Source of the DNA: Epsilonproteobacteria bacterium tcs-49
GTDB lineage: Bacteria; Campylobacterota; Campylobacteria; Campylobacterales; Sulfurovaceae
Direction of reading: 5' to 3'
DNA: 64,000 nucleotides
NCBI GenBank assembly: GCA_002049495.1
Contig: LLYS01000009.1
Location: 1-64,000, forward strand
Shown one piece after another: positions 21,308-31,091 of this stretch. The translations under genes were made by a program, and so were the position numbers. Numbering within the stretch: the first letter of the stretch is position 1; every line of letters begins with the position of its first letter. The notes below the pieces were generated by a model. It made no database searches and was not told the DNA's origin. It was given only the letters and a program-made list of their open reading frames with translations.

Positions 21308-21936
21308 TGCAAAACCTCCACAATCCGAGCCACCCCTGCTTACGGGATATGGTGGCGCGGCTGCGCGATATGGAGCAAAACGCTTCTCAATTTAGCGCCA
21401 CTGTCGCGGCGATCGCTCTTTATCTTTTCTATGAAGCCAACGACTCAACGGCACTTACGGCCAAGACCGTGCGCACGTGGCAGGGGGATGCCGGGTTTGA
21501 TTATCTTCCCCAGGAGGAGATTGCCTTTATCCCGATTCTGCGCGCTGCGATGCCGATGCTTTCGCGCCTGAACGAGTTTTACCCCGAAGCGGTGACGGGG
21601 TTTTTGGCCATGAAGCGCGATGAAACCTCTTTGCAGCCGCAGCTGCTTTATGACCGCGTGCCCGATCTGGAGGGAAAGAGGGCGTATATTCTTGATCCTA
21701 TGGTGGCAACGGGAGGTTCGCTGGATGATGCGATCGGGTTTGTCAAAACAAAAAACCCAAAAAAGATCATATGCCTCAATATCATCGCATACGATAAAAA
21801 CTACGCAAAATTGTCGCAAAAACACCCCGAGGTAGAGTTCTTCGCGGCGCAGCTTGACGAAAAGTTGAACGAAAACGGATTTATCCTGCCCGGCATAGGG
21901 GATGCGGGGGATCGGGCGTATAACACGCCCTGGTAA
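21307..21936 (+). CDS. upp: Uracil phosphoribosyltransferase
   Basis: Upp salvages uracil to UMP with PRPP. The 209-residue protein starts at ATG 21307, sharing one base with the carA stop (a GTG at 21304 is also in frame). Key motifs are EIAFIPILRAAMPML near residue 77, the PRPP loop ILDPMVATGGSLDDAI near residue 126, and the uracil-binding C-terminus LPGIGDAGDRAYNT. Length is typical. It closes the carA unit, pairing de novo pyrimidine synthesis with salvage. Confidence 0.94.
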   Translation: MQNLHNPSHPCLRDMVARLRDMEQNASQFSATVAAIALYLFYEANDSTALTAKTVRTWQGDAGFDYLPQEEIAFIPILRAAMPMLSRLNEFYPEAVTGFLAMKRDETSLQPQLLYDRVPDLEGKRAYILDPMVATGGSLDDAIGFVKTKNPKKIICLNIIAYDKNYAKLSQKHPEVEFFAAQLDEKLNENGFILPGIGDAGDRAYNTPW

Positions 21937-21958
21937 AAGCCGCGCTTTAGGCGGCTTT
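21936..21958. terminator. Bidirectional terminator between upp and flgG
   Basis: AAAGCCGC at 21936-21943 pairs with GCGGCTTT at 21951-21958 around GCTTTAG. It overlaps the last base of the upp stop and sits eight bases from the flgG stop, so it can serve both convergent genes. Confidence 0.7.
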
Positions 21959-21965
21959 AGAGGGA

Positions 21966-22754
21966 TTACCTTTTAAGCTGGTTGACCGTTTTGAGCATTT
22001 CGTCGCTGGTGGTGATCGCTTTGGAGTTGGCTTCGTACGCACGCTGCCCCGTGATCAGGTCGGTCATCTCATCCACAAGCTGTACGTTACTCATCTCCAC
22101 AAACCCCTGTTTGGTCTGTCCCAAGCCGCCTTCGCCGGGAAGTGCGACGATAGCGTCGCCTGAAGAGGTGGTGTTCATATAAAGGTTGTCGCCCATGGAG
22201 TGCAAGCCGGCGGGATTGATGAAGTTTGCCAGCTGGATCTGACCGATCTCGTTAGCCTGCGTTTGCCCCGCCTGCAGCACCGTTACCGTACCGTCGGAAC
22301 CGATGGAGATGTTGGTGGTATCTTCGGGGATAACGGTTTCGGGGATAAGCGGGTAGCCGTCGCTGTTGACGACCGTCCCGTCCTGATCGATTTTGAAACT
22401 GCCGTTACGGGTATAGGCGGTGTTGCCGTTTGGCAGTTGGATTTGAAAAAAACCGTTGCCCGCGATCGCCATATCGAGATTATTGCCCGTTTCTTTGAAG
22501 TTCCCCTGGCTAAACATCTTCGCCACGGCCGTGGGGCGAACACCGAGACCCACCTGGATACCCGTGGGCGACTGGGTCGTGTTGCTCGTCGCCGTTCCGG
22601 CGTATTCCATGGTTTGATACATCAAGTCCGCAAACTCCGCACGCTGCTTTTTATAGCCGATGGTGTTGACGTTTGCGATATTGTTTGTGGTCGTATCGAT
22701 CTGTGTTTGCTGGGCGATCATCCCCGTTGCTGCGGAATATAGAGATCTAATCAT
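21966..22754 (-). CDS. flgG: Flagellar distal rod protein FlgG
   Basis: FlgG forms the distal rod of the flagellar basal body. The 262-residue protein has the canonical N-terminus IRSLYSAATGMIAQQTQIDTTTNNIANVNTIGYKK, the Gln-rich middle TTQSPTGIQVGLGVRP that distinguishes FlgG, and the C-terminal axial helix EEMSNVQ-type VEMSNVQLVDEMTDLITGQRAYEANSKAI. Both ends form the axial coiled coil (D0). Length is exactly typical. It follows flgF by three bases and ends at a terminator shared with upp. Confidence 0.95.
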   Translation of the reverse strand: MIRSLYSAATGMIAQQTQIDTTTNNIANVNTIGYKKQRAEFADLMYQTMEYAGTATSNTTQSPTGIQVGLGVRPTAVAKMFSQGNFKETGNNLDMAIAGNGFFQIQLPNGNTAYTRNGSFKIDQDGTVVNSDGYPLIPETVIPEDTTNISIGSDGTVTVLQAGQTQANEIGQIQLANFINPAGLHSMGDNLYMNTTSSGDAIVALPGEGGLGQTKQGFVEMSNVQLVDEMTDLITGQRAYEANSKAITTSDEMLKTVNQLKR

Positions 22755-22757
22755 TCA

Positions 22758-23582
22758 TTAAGCCTTTATGGTCGCTAATTTTGTAATAGCTTCTTTATTG
22801 ATTTCATTCATGTGCGTATCCATCACCTTTTGATACATCGATACCAGGCGGCTGGTTTCGATCAAACCCGTCATCTCCCGAACGGCGTTGACGTTGCTTT
22901 TTTCGATCATACCCTGCATCACGGCACCGGAGTTTTGGTTGAGCTGCATCTTGTCTTCGTCAAATTTATAGAGGTTGTTTCCCTCTCTTTCAAGCAGCTT
23001 TTGCGTCTCGTACGATACGACCATCAAACTGCCGACCTGTTCATTTTCCGCGGTGACGTCATCGACGTCGCGGGTATAGATGACGCCGTCTTTATCCACG
23101 CTCATATGCTGGTCGTTTTGAAAGCTGATAAGCTGCTGGTTTTGAAAGTAGTTGGCGGGCAGTACCGGGTGTCCGGACTTGTTTACAAGCGTTCCGTCAT
23201 CGCGCAGGGTAAAAGAGCCGTCGCGGGTCAGGCGGATACCGTTTGGCGTTTGGACCGCAAAGTACAGATCCTCTCTCCCCAGGGCAAAATCCAGGGGGTT
23301 GTCGGTATTTTTCATAGCACCCAGCCCCTCGGTACGGTAACTCTCTACGACGTGGGGTACCCGATCGACGGTACGGTTGTAAAATTTGGCCGCATCCTTG
23401 GTATGGTTTTCCAAAGGGAGTTCGTCTCTTTTTTCCTTATAGATACGCAAAAAATCACCGATGACCACATCCTCCTTTTTGTAGCCGTTGGTGTTGACGT
23501 TGGCAAGGTTGTTGGAGATGGTGTCAAGCCGATTAAACTGTGCGACCATTCCCCCGGTATTTTGATAATACGCGCTTTGCAT
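22758..23582 (-). CDS. flgF: Flagellar proximal rod protein FlgF (FlgG2-like)
   Basis: A 274-residue rod protein of the FlgE/F/G family. The N-terminus YYQNTGGMVAQFNRLDTISNNLANVNTNGYKKEDV and the C-terminus EKSNVNAVREMTGLIETSRLVSMYQKVMDTHMNEINK are the axial segments; the central region has the LDFALGREDLYFAVQTPNG stretch of FlgF. In this phylum the gene is often called flgG2. It forms a two-gene unit with flgG. I looked for a sigma-54 site in its 86-base upstream gap and found only an incomplete one. Confidence 0.87.
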   Translation of the reverse strand: MQSAYYQNTGGMVAQFNRLDTISNNLANVNTNGYKKEDVVIGDFLRIYKEKRDELPLENHTKDAAKFYNRTVDRVPHVVESYRTEGLGAMKNTDNPLDFALGREDLYFAVQTPNGIRLTRDGSFTLRDDGTLVNKSGHPVLPANYFQNQQLISFQNDQHMSVDKDGVIYTRDVDDVTAENEQVGSLMVVSYETQKLLEREGNNLYKFDEDKMQLNQNSGAVMQGMIEKSNVNAVREMTGLIETSRLVSMYQKVMDTHMNEINKEAITKLATIKA

Positions 23583-23668
23583 AGTGCCTCTTTCAATCCA
23601 TTGAATTTTGACATGCCAAGCTTTTAAGCTGTCAATCTATTCCCGGTAAAGCAAGAGGCGTTCCAAAA

Positions 23669-24175
23669 TTATTCGATGATGACGTCAAATCCGTCGGGGA
23701 TTAAACAGCGGACAGGAGCGGGAGGAGCGTCGTATCTGGTTTGAAAAAAGGTGATCTCCGAGCGGTTGTGCAGCGCATCGGTAAAGCTGAGGGTTTTGAT
23801 CTTTCCCTGCTGCAGCGTAAAGGTGTAGGTATTTCCCGCAAATTCGGTCTCATAGCGTTGCCGGCCCGTTTTGACGGCGTTTTGAAAAACCCGTTTGATA
23901 TCGATGTGATCGCCGCTTTTATAAACGGTAGCCTGCTCTAAATCGTTTTCGATGATGACGATACTGTTTTTGCTGCTGCAGACGCTTTTGGGAGAGGGAA
24001 AGGTGTAGTCCCAGCGGGTTTTGTCCGGGGCGATAAAGGACATCTTCCCTTTGTAGGTCAGTGTTTGATTGTGCTCATTGGTGACCTTCTGTTCAAAATC
24101 AGCCGTAATGGCAGGGGGAAGCTGCAGGGCAAAGAGTTGGAGTGTCAGGAGCGTTAGCAGGGGCAGAATGCGCAT
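23669..24175 (-). CDS. lolA: Outer-membrane lipoprotein carrier LolA
   Basis: LolA is the periplasmic chaperone that carries lipoproteins from the inner-membrane LolCDE complex to the outer membrane. The start is the ATG at 24175, preceded by AAAAAGGATACAG, giving 168 residues with a signal peptide [17 protein letters not shown]. The mature part shows the family pattern [36 protein letters not shown], in which the RW-DY pair lines the lipid pocket. The promoter gap is shared with secA. A LolC/E-like permease is encoded just beyond secA, so lipoprotein transport parts are clustered. Confidence 0.87.
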   Translation of the reverse strand: MRILPLLTLLTLQLFALQLPPAITADFEQKVTNEHNQTLTYKGKMSFIAPDKTRWDYTFPSPKSVCSSKNSIVIIENDLEQATVYKSGDHIDIKRVFQNAVKTGRQRYETEFAGNTYTFTLQQGKIKTLSFTDALHNRSEITFFQTRYDAPPAPVRCLIPDGFDVIIE

Positions 24176-24205
24176 CTGTATCCTTTTTGTGGTGTTTAAA
24201 CCTAC

Positions 24206-24228
24206 ATTATACAAAAAAAAGATATAAT
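24206..24228. promoter_or_regulatory. Divergent -10 boxes for lolA and secA
   Basis: The minus strand reads TTTGTATAATGTAGG with TATAAT at 24211-24206, directed to lolA. The plus strand has TATAAT at 24223-24228 within AGATATAATGAA, directed to secA. The two starts would be about 30-35 bases apart and diverge. Confidence 0.6.
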
Positions 24229-24279
24229 GAATATTTTAAAATTCATGTAAAATTTACGTTGAAAAAGGTTGCCCACACA

Positions 24280-26892
24280 ATGATACAGTCACTTTTTGGA
24301 AAAATTTTCGGAACGCGAAACGATAGAGTAGTCAAGAAATATTTTAAACGGATCAGATCGATCAATGCCTTGGAAGAGCAGTACGAAGCGATGAGTGACG
24401 AGGAGTTGAAAGGTGCGTTCACGGCTCTCAAAGAGGCGGTGCAAAGTGAAAAGAAGACCCTTGATGAAGTCTTGGACGACTCCTTCGCCATCACCCGGGA
24501 AGTCAGTAAACGGGTACTGAAGATGCGCCACTTTGACGTGCAGCTTATCGGGGGTATGGTACTGCATGAAAATATGATCGCGGAGATGAAAACCGGGGAA
24601 GGGAAAACCCTCGTGGCAACCCTGCCGGTCGTTTTAAACGCGATGACCGGACGCGGCGTACACGTGGTGACGGTCAACGATTACCTTGCCAAGCGTGATG
24701 CGACGGATATGGGCGAACTGTATAAGTTTCTGGGTTACAGCGTGGGCTGCATCTCCGGCGATATCGACGATGAGGCGCAGAGAAAAGCGCAGTATGACTG
24801 CGATATCACCTACGGGACCAACAATGAGTTCGGGTTTGATTATTTAAGAGACAATATGAAATACGCCAAAGAGGAGATGGTGCAAAGGGAGTACTACTAC
24901 GCCATCGTGGACGAGGTGGATTCTATCTTGATCGATGAAGCCAGAACGCCTTTGATCATCTCCGGTCCGGTCAATAGAAAGCTGGAGAATTATAAAACGG
25001 CCAACGAAGTGGCGCTCAAGCTGGAAAAGGGGGAGCAAAAACCCACAAAACCCGGCGAACCCGAAGAGTATACCGGGGATTTTATCGTTGACGAGAAAAA
25101 CGGCGTGGTGCTGTTGACCGAAGAGGGAACGGTCAAAGCCCAGGAGCTTTTTGGGGTGGAAAACCTTTACGATTTGGAAAACGCCGCGCTGGCACACCAC
25201 CTGGACCAAGCGTTGAAGGCAAACTTTCTTTTTACCAAAGATAAGGATTACGTGGTCAAAGACAGTGAAGTGGTGATCGTTGATGAGTTTACGGGGCGTT
25301 TGAGCGAAGGGCGTCGCTTCAGCGAAGGCTTGCACCAGGCGATTGAGGCCAAAGAGGGCGTGGAGATCAAGCAGGAATCCCAAACCCTGGCCGATATTAC
25401 GTTCCAAAACTATTTCAGAATGTATGACAAGCTGGCGGGGATGACCGGGACGGCGCAGACCGAAGCCACGGAGTTTGCGCAGATTTACGAATTGGACGTG
25501 GTTTCCATCCCCACAAACGTTCCCATCGCCAGAGACGACAGAAACGACCTGATCTATAAGACGGAGGCGGAAAAGTTTGACGCTATCATCGAACGGGTCC
25601 AGAAACTGCACGAAAAGGGGCAGCCGATCCTTATCGGGACCGCTTCTATCGAAAAGAGTGAAACCATCCACGCCCTGCTCAAGCGCGCCAAGATCGCGCA
25701 CAACGTGCTGAATGCGAAAAACCACGAAAAAGAGGCGCAGATCATTGAAAAAGCGGGGGATAAAGGTGCCATCACCGTCGCTACCAATATGGCCGGTCGC
25801 GGGGTCGATATCAAGATCAACGAGGAGGTCAAAGAGCTTGGCGGCTTGTGCATTATCGGTACGGAACGGCACGAAAGCCGCCGTATTGACAACCAGCTGC
25901 GCGGCCGTGCCGGGCGTCAGGGTGATCCGGGGGTCACGCAGTTTTACCTGAGTCTTGAAGACAATCTGCTGCGCATCTTCGGCAGCGACAAGATCAGGGT
26001 GATTATGGAGCGCCTGGGCGTAGAGAAGGGGGAACATATCGAATCGCGTATGGTCACCCGTGCGGTGGAAAATGCCCAGAAAAAAGTGGAAAATATGCAC
26101 TTTGAAAGCCGGAAACATCTCCTTGAGTATGACGACGTGGCCAACGAGCAGCGAAAAACGATCTACAAATTTAGAAAAGGGTTGATCGAAAAGCAGTTTA
26201 ATATCACCGATAAAATTTATGAAAACTTCGAGGAGTATATCGCTCATGTGCTGCAGGATTCCGGCATTATCGAAGGGGGCGCCAAGGAGGATTTCGATAC
26301 CCAGAAGGTGCGCTTGAAGATCAAAGAGGATATGAACCTTGAGGTGAGTGATCTTAGCGGGATGGAGTATGAGGAGCTGATCTCGACGATAAAAGAAGCG
26401 ATCAAGGAAAACTACGAAGCCAAGATGAGCCAGATCGATGAAGCCCAGCGCGAGGAGATCGAACGCACCATCTATCTGCAAACCCTGGATCGCGAGTGGA
26501 GAGAACACCTTTATCAGATGGATACGCTCAAAGAGGGGATCAGGCTTAGAGGCTATAACCAAAAAGACCCCCTCGTGGAGTACAAAAAAGAGAGTTTCAA
26601 CCTCTTTTTGGAATTGGTGGAATCGATCAAATATGAAGCGGTGAAAACGCTGATGCTCGTTCAGTTTAAATTTGAGTATGAAGATCAGGAACAAGAGGCG
26701 CTTAATCACTTGAAACAGGAGATGGATGAGAGTCTGGAAAACCTGGAGATGGGTGATAGCATCAAAGAACCCACCGCTCCCATCAGCGGCGGGAAAAAAC
26801 CCAGACGAAACGAACCGTGCCCCTGCGGCAGCGGCAAAAAGTATAAGCACTGCTGCGGCAAAAGCGGTCCCAAAAAAGGGATGTTAGCCTAG
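24280..26892 (+). CDS. secA: Preprotein translocase ATPase SecA
   Basis: SecA drives export of unfolded preproteins through SecYEG. ATG 24280 gives 870 residues beginning [18 protein letters not shown], the usual N-terminus; the frame is open upstream but nothing there resembles SecA. The Walker A loop MKTGEGKTL lies near residue 103, the DEAD-type Walker B VDEVDSIL near 209, and [11 protein letters not shown] with [11 protein letters not shown] in the second motor domain. The C-terminus keeps the zinc-binding [14 protein letters not shown] that binds SecB and phospholipid. All parts are intact. Confidence 0.97.
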   Translation: MIQSLFGKIFGTRNDRVVKKYFKRIRSINALEEQYEAMSDEELKGAFTALKEAVQSEKKTLDEVLDDSFAITREVSKRVLKMRHFDVQLIGGMVLHENMIAEMKTGEGKTLVATLPVVLNAMTGRGVHVVTVNDYLAKRDATDMGELYKFLGYSVGCISGDIDDEAQRKAQYDCDITYGTNNEFGFDYLRDNMKYAKEEMVQREYYYAIVDEVDSILIDEARTPLIISGPVNRKLENYKTANEVALKLEKGEQKPTKPGEPEEYTGDFIVDEKNGVVLLTEEGTVKAQELFGVENLYDLENAALAHHLDQALKANFLFTKDKDYVVKDSEVVIVDEFTGRLSEGRRFSEGLHQAIEAKEGVEIKQESQTLADITFQNYFRMYDKLAGMTGTAQTEATEFAQIYELDVVSIPTNVPIARDDRNDLIYKTEAEKFDAIIERVQKLHEKGQPILIGTASIEKSETIHALLKRAKIAHNVLNAKNHEKEAQIIEKAGDKGAITVATNMAGRGVDIKINEEVKELGGLCIIGTERHESRRIDNQLRGRAGRQGDPGVTQFYLSLEDNLLRIFGSDKIRVIMERLGVEKGEHIESRMVTRAVENAQKKVENMHFESRKHLLEYDDVANEQRKTIYKFRKGLIEKQFNITDKIYENFEEYIAHVLQDSGIIEGGAKEDFDTQKVRLKIKEDMNLEVSDLSGMEYEELISTIKEAIKENYEAKMSQIDEAQREEIERTIYLQTLDREWREHLYQMDTLKEGIRLRGYNQKDPLVEYKKESFNLFLELVESIKYEAVKTLMLVQFKFEYEDQEQEALNHLKQEMDESLENLEMGDSIKEPTAPISGGKKPRRNEPCPCGSGKKYKHCCGKSGPKKGMLA

Positions 26893-26895
26893 TCG

Positions 26896-28113
26896 ATGCA
26901 AGAAACCGTCCACAGTAAAAGGTTCATCTCCAAGATAGTGCGCTACTATCTGAAGTATGATAAACAAAACCCCTTTATCTTTCTTTCCGCGGTTCTCGCT
27001 TTTTTGGGGATCTGCGTGGGGGTGATGGTGCTGATTATCTCCATGTCGATCATGCAGGGGATGCAAAAGCAGTTTGAAGAGAAGTTGACGGTGATGAACT
27101 ACCCCTTGACCCTGATCCCCCGCTACGGTACCCGTTTTGACGACGATACGCTGCAAAAGCTGGAAAAACACTTTCCCGAAATGATCTTCAGCCCCTATAA
27201 CAGTGCCCAGGTGATCGCCCGGGATAAAAGCGGCATCAGCGGCGGCTTGCTGTTTGGGGTGGATTTTGACAGGGAGGAGAAGGTCAACAGCGTCTTTGCC
27301 GACGCGCTGCCACGGCAAGAGGCGAAGACGAAATACAGAATTATCGTCGGCGCCAAACTTGCCGATGAACTGTTTTTGAGTACGGGACGGAAGCTGAATC
27401 TGCTTTTTTCCAAGCAGCGGGCGGTAGGTTTTACGACGCTTCCGGTGCAAAAGCGTTTTGTGATCGAGGGGGTGTTCCGCTCGGGACTCAACGCTTACGA
27501 CAAGACCTACATGTATACGACTCTGGAGAGTTTGGAAACCCTGCTTGATCTGCCCGAAAACACGTACCAGGGGATCCACGTCCAGACAAAAAACGCTATG
27601 GAGATGGTCCAACCGCTGCAAAAGCTTTTGCCCAATTCCAGGGTTATAGGCTGGTGGGAGCAAAACGGCAACTTCTTTGCGGCGATGCAGATGGAGAAGC
27701 GCGCGCTGTTTATCGTATTGATGCTGATCATTCTCGTCGCCGCACTCAATATTATCAGTTCGCTTTTAATGACGGTGATGAGCCGCCGGGACGAGATCGC
27801 TTTGATGATGACGCTGGGGGCGACGAAAAGGGAGATTTATAAAATCTTTTTCAAACTGGGTTCTATCATCGGTGCGGGCGGTATGGTCTTTGGCGTACTG
27901 CTTGGGCTGCTGGGGCTTTGGGTTATCGATACCTTTGAAATCATCTCCGTCCCCAGCGACGTGTACGGTGTAAGCAAGTTGCCCATCGATCTTGATCCGC
28001 TCGATCTTGTGTTGATCATCGCGGGAACGGCGGCTATCGTGCTGCTTTCTTCGCTTTATCCTGCCAAGAAAGCAGCTTCAACCGATCCTTTGGAAGTTTT
28101 ACGAAATGAGTAA
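26896..28113 (+). CDS. LolC/LolE-family lipoprotein-releasing ABC permease
   Basis: A 405-residue inner-membrane protein starting three bases after secA. One membrane helix near residues 30-52 is followed by a periplasmic domain of about 220 residues and three C-terminal helices, the MacB/FtsX architecture. The region SRRDEIALMMTLGATKREIYKIFF near residue 295 is the coupling segment that touches the ATPase. In Gram-negatives this family releases outer-membrane lipoproteins to LolA. No LolD ATPase is next to it, so it must work with a subunit encoded elsewhere. Confidence 0.82.
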   Translation: MQETVHSKRFISKIVRYYLKYDKQNPFIFLSAVLAFLGICVGVMVLIISMSIMQGMQKQFEEKLTVMNYPLTLIPRYGTRFDDDTLQKLEKHFPEMIFSPYNSAQVIARDKSGISGGLLFGVDFDREEKVNSVFADALPRQEAKTKYRIIVGAKLADELFLSTGRKLNLLFSKQRAVGFTTLPVQKRFVIEGVFRSGLNAYDKTYMYTTLESLETLLDLPENTYQGIHVQTKNAMEMVQPLQKLLPNSRVIGWWEQNGNFFAAMQMEKRALFIVLMLIILVAALNIISSLLMTVMSRRDEIALMMTLGATKREIYKIFFKLGSIIGAGGMVFGVLLGLLGLWVIDTFEIISVPSDVYGVSKLPIDLDPLDLVLIIAGTAAIVLLSSLYPAKKAASTDPLEVLRNE

Positions 28114-28621
28114 CAGTATGAGAAAATATATGAAAATGATAATGCGGGCCCTGTGTATATCGGGTGCTATTGTACTTCTTGGGGGCTGCAGTCAAAAAGA
28201 GGAGTTTCGCAACCTGCTCAACCGTGACAGCGTCTATACCAACTCCATCGTCTATACCAAGAAGATGCAGCTTAAAGATGAGCATAATCTGACCGTCGCC
28301 GTCGCGACGGCAACCTACCTCAACCCCCTCTATCCGGAGCGCTTCAACGACGGGGAGTACTTTTTTGTGGGATTGTTTATGCAGGAGGGGCCAAACCGAC
28401 TGCAAGAGGGCGGGGTTGAACTGCTGCTTGGGAATAGGAGCGCTGTATCTATGGAGGAGGCTCAGGAGGAGCTTCTCAAGCGTCTGCCGCTGGTTAATGG
28501 ATGGAGCAGTTATTACGTGATCGGGTTTGCGCCCGTGGAATCAAACACGGTAAAGCTTCGTTTCGGGAGTGAGTCGCTTGGGTATGAGAGTGTCGATATT
28601 CGTAAAAGCAGGCAGCGATAA
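28106..28621 (+). CDS. Hypothetical outer-membrane or inner-membrane lipoprotein
   Basis: A 171-residue protein overlapping the permease gene by eight bases. The N-terminus ends in a clear lipobox, VLLGGC, with the modified Cys at residue 28. The mature part begins SQKEEFRNLLNRDSVYTNSIVYTKKMQLK and contains mixed beta/helix sequence without motifs I recognise. It is probably a substrate of the lipoprotein pathway encoded beside it. No function can be assigned; its conserved company (secA, LolC/E-like) suggests an envelope role. Confidence 0.65.
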   Translation: MSNSMRKYMKMIMRALCISGAIVLLGGCSQKEEFRNLLNRDSVYTNSIVYTKKMQLKDEHNLTVAVATATYLNPLYPERFNDGEYFFVGLFMQEGPNRLQEGGVELLLGNRSAVSMEEAQEELLKRLPLVNGWSSYYVIGFAPVESNTVKLRFGSESLGYESVDIRKSRQR

Positions 28622-28633
28622 CCCGCTTTTACG
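28601..28633. terminator. Terminator between lipoprotein and cytochrome genes
   Basis: CGTAAAAGC at 28601-28609 is perfectly complementary to GCTTTTACG at 28625-28633 with a 15-base loop. The left arm is inside the lipoprotein coding end and the structure separates two convergent genes. Confidence 0.55.
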
Positions 28634-28642
28634 AAGCAGAGA

Positions 28643-29029
28643 CTACTTGTCTCTAATGGCGATGTGACAGGTGATACAGTCTTTTACGACGGTGCTGTAC
28701 GCATTTGCCGCTTCCCCGTATCTTTCGGCTTTTACCGCTTTGGAAAGTTCGTGGATATGCTCATCCATGCTTTTTGTAATATTTTTAACCGCAGGGATAC
28801 TCGTACCTTTTGGCAGTGCCGCTTGCATCTCTTCGTGTGTCAGGGCGTCCCGGCCTTTTACGAGGTTGTCGACACCTTTTTCAATCATCGCGGGTGCGTT
28901 GTATAAAAAGCCCTTTTGAATATTGTTCATTCCCTGCTCAAGCAGCCCCATGTTGGAATACAGTGTTGACGCGGAAGCGGAAGTAATCCCCAGTGCAAGA
29001 CAGATTGAAGCAACGGTTGCTTTTTTCAT
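28643..29029 (-). CDS. Periplasmic monoheme cytochrome c (c'/c556-like)
   Basis: A 128-residue exported protein. The signal peptide KKATVASICLALGITSASA is followed by a four-helix-like stretch and a single heme attachment site CITCH only eight residues from the C-terminus (CITCHIAIRDK). A heme site at the extreme C-terminus of a helical domain is the layout of cytochrome c' and c556. These bind NO or pass electrons in the periplasm; which applies here cannot be told. It stands alone, with SD-like GGAGAAAAAT before the ATG. Confidence 0.75.
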   Translation of the reverse strand: MKKATVASICLALGITSASASTLYSNMGLLEQGMNNIQKGFLYNAPAMIEKGVDNLVKGRDALTHEEMQAALPKGTSIPAVKNITKSMDEHIHELSKAVKAERYGEAANAYSTVVKDCITCHIAIRDK

Positions 29030-29088
29030 ATTTTTCTCCTGTGTTAATAAAATTCAATGCCTTGATTGTAGCATTATTTTTGAAAAAT

Positions 29089-30707
29089 TCACTTAGAACG
29101 GTACCGGTCCGTGGCCGATTTATCGGTCAGTGTAGCGATAAGTTGCTTTACGTCGATCTCATTATTTAAAATCTTTGAATAGATGATATAGTTGGCCAAA
29201 ACCTTTTTGCCGTAGCGGCGCGATTCGGTGTAGGGGATCATCTCCATACTCAGCCAGGGTTCATACTTGCGCTTTTCAAACATGTTTTGCTCCAGGACCC
29301 TGCGTTTGGTAAAGCCGATACCGCCGTTGTAGCCGTAGGCGATCAGCAGCGGGTGGTAGAGTGATTTTTCCAAAAAACGCAGCTGGTGCAATCCGTAGCG
29401 GATACTTTTTTGCGGATCAAACATCTGCGTCAACTCCACCTTTTCCTTTTTCTCCTTGGCGATCGCTTTGATCAAAAAGGGCATGATCTGGGTTTGCCCC
29501 AGGGCAAAGGAGGTGGAGATGGAAGCGGGGATAAAGCGGCTTTCCTGACGGGTTATGGCATACAGCAGCGCCAGCTTGTTGCTGCCGTAAGTGCGGCGCA
29601 GCTGCTTTAAAAAGGGGGTGGGGAAGAAGTGTTTTTTATACCCGTGGTAACGCTCCAGGATAAACGCCTGTATCCCGATCGTAGCGTCGCTTTGAAAAGT
29701 TTTTGCGTAGCTTTGCAGCTGCTCTTTGGGCATCGTTTCGATCTTTTTGAGGGTTTCGTTCCAGGCAAAAGGGTCGGTGTAGTTAAAATCCACCTCCGCT
29801 TCGGGATTGGAGGGCAGGTGGGTATAGTTGCGCAGCTTTTTACCCAGCAGATTGTGGGCATAGATAGTGTAGATATTTACATCACTGCTTTGCGTAAGCC
29901 GGTTTAGATAGGTTTTGTCCTCGGTGGCCAGATACCCCCAAAAAAGTGCTTTGTCCTTGTCGAATCGGTAGTAGTACTTCTCCTGCGCGCGGTCGAAAAA
30001 GTTTGCGGCGACCAGCGGTTTTTGCCGCTTGAGTGCATTGATCCCCAGATAAAACTGCGCTTTTGCGTCCAGGGCGGAGCTGTCAAAGGAAAAGGCCAGT
30101 GCTTTTTGCAATCGGTTGAGCCGGGGATCGAAAACGATCTTGATCACCGAGTCGGAAAAGCACTTGTCCCGTGCCAGGGCGGCGATATCTTCAGGGGAGA
30201 CGCTTCGGTTGAAATGCCGTTGGCGGAAGCGGTTGCCCGATTCATTGAAGATGGGGTAGAAAAACTCCTTTTCGCGCAGCAGGTTGGCAAAAAGATCTCC
30301 GATGAGCAGAAACTGGGTGATATTTCGTATATTTTCCGATTCGCTTTTGTTATAAAGTTGCAGCAAGGCGGTGCGATCGGCCCGTGCGGCTTTATAGACG
30401 CTAAAGCCTTCGTTGATACACTCCTGGGAGTTTTTACTCAATTGCGCGATCTCCATCTTTTGGCAGCGGGACCGCTTTTTGAGTTCGGGGTCGCCACCTT
30501 TTGCAGGTACGCTTTTTTCAGTTTGGCGCGCTGCTTGTTCTGGGCTTGGGCATAAGCCTTTTTCGCTTCTTCCTGACTGATGTCTTGCTGCAGATAAAGC
30601 CAGATATAGAAATCTTTTGCCAGGGAACCCGGCATCGATTCGAGCTGCTGGAGTGAAAGGTTCGCCCACAATAGCAAAGGCAGAACCAAAGCGGCGAAAA
30701 ATTTCAT
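29089..30707 (-). pseudogene. Soluble lytic murein transglycosylase, apparent frameshift
   Basis: Two frames together make one lytic transglycosylase. The N-terminal frame (from ATG 30707) has a signal peptide FFAALVLPLLLWANL and runs to about 30490. The rest continues in the next frame from PELKKRSRCQKMEIAQ to the stop at 29089 and holds the catalytic domain: ITRQESRF with the catalytic Glu, GQTQIMP, and AYGYNGGIGFTKR. Adding one C to the CCCC run (30490-30487 on the minus strand) would join them with natural-looking sequence. Either this is a real inactivating indel, a sequencing error, or a slip site. If intact, the enzyme would cleave peptidoglycan with 1,6-anhydro product formation. It follows yggT by five bases. 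Confidence 0.75.
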
Positions 30708-30712
30708 CTTAG

Positions 30713-30979
30713 CTACATTCCCCGGGAGAGGTTAAAAAGCAGTTTCTCCGCGAAGATCAGAGCAAGAATCACGATAATGGGAGCCAGATCGATTCCGCCT
30801 ACGTTGGTGGGAATATAGCGGCGGACAAAGGCAAAAACCGGTTCGGTCAAACGGTGCAGCACCTGTACGATCGGGTTGTAGGGGTCGGGGTTGACCCAGG
30901 TAATCAGTGCGGCGATGATCACCACCCAGGAATAGAGGTTGAGTACTAAAATGATCGTATCGATTAACGCTAAAAGCAT
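30713..30979 (-). CDS. YggT family membrane protein
   Basis: An 88-residue protein starting at ATG 30979 after AAGGAAG. Two hydrophobic segments flank the signature WVNPDPYNPIVQVLHRLTEPVFAFVRRYIP, which defines the YggT group. These small membrane proteins are linked to osmotic tolerance, cell division or photosystem and secretion complexes in different bacteria, with no fixed biochemical role. It leads a two-gene unit with the transglycosylase and shares a divergent promoter region with efp. Confidence 0.87.
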   Translation of the reverse strand: MLLALIDTIILVLNLYSWVVIIAALITWVNPDPYNPIVQVLHRLTEPVFAFVRRYIPTNVGGIDLAPIIVILALIFAEKLLFNLSRGM

Positions 30980-31003
30980 AAAACTTCCTTTTCTATCTTT
31001 TGG

Positions 31004-31013
31004 TATAATTATA
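31004..31013. promoter_or_regulatory. Overlapping divergent -10 boxes for yggT and efp
   Basis: The palindrome TATAATTATA at 31004-31013 contains a TATAAT in each direction: 31004-31009 on the plus strand towards efp (with TGG just before it) and 31013-31008 on the minus strand towards yggT. Use of one should block the other. Confidence 0.55.
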
Positions 31014-31091
31014 GCAAAACTGACCTTGTTCACCATATGAACAAACCCCGTATGGCGACTAAGATCAGTGAAAAACAACAGGAGTAACAAT

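Noticed and set aside
23583-23668. Possible sigma-54 promoter (TTGGCATG...) upstream of flgF
   Set aside because: The -24 GG is present but the -12 position reads TT or TC instead of GC at the required spacing, so the match is incomplete.
24844-26850. A 668-codon open frame on the minus strand opposite secA
   Set aside because: It is fully antisense to an intact secA, has low-complexity composition rich in Leu, Phe and His, and no recognisable domain or ribosome site. It is a codon-bias shadow.
28106-28621. Assignment of the lipoprotein as a flagellar FlgP- or LptE-like factor
   Set aside because: Only the lipobox is clear; no sequence motif or flagellar/LPS neighbour supports either.
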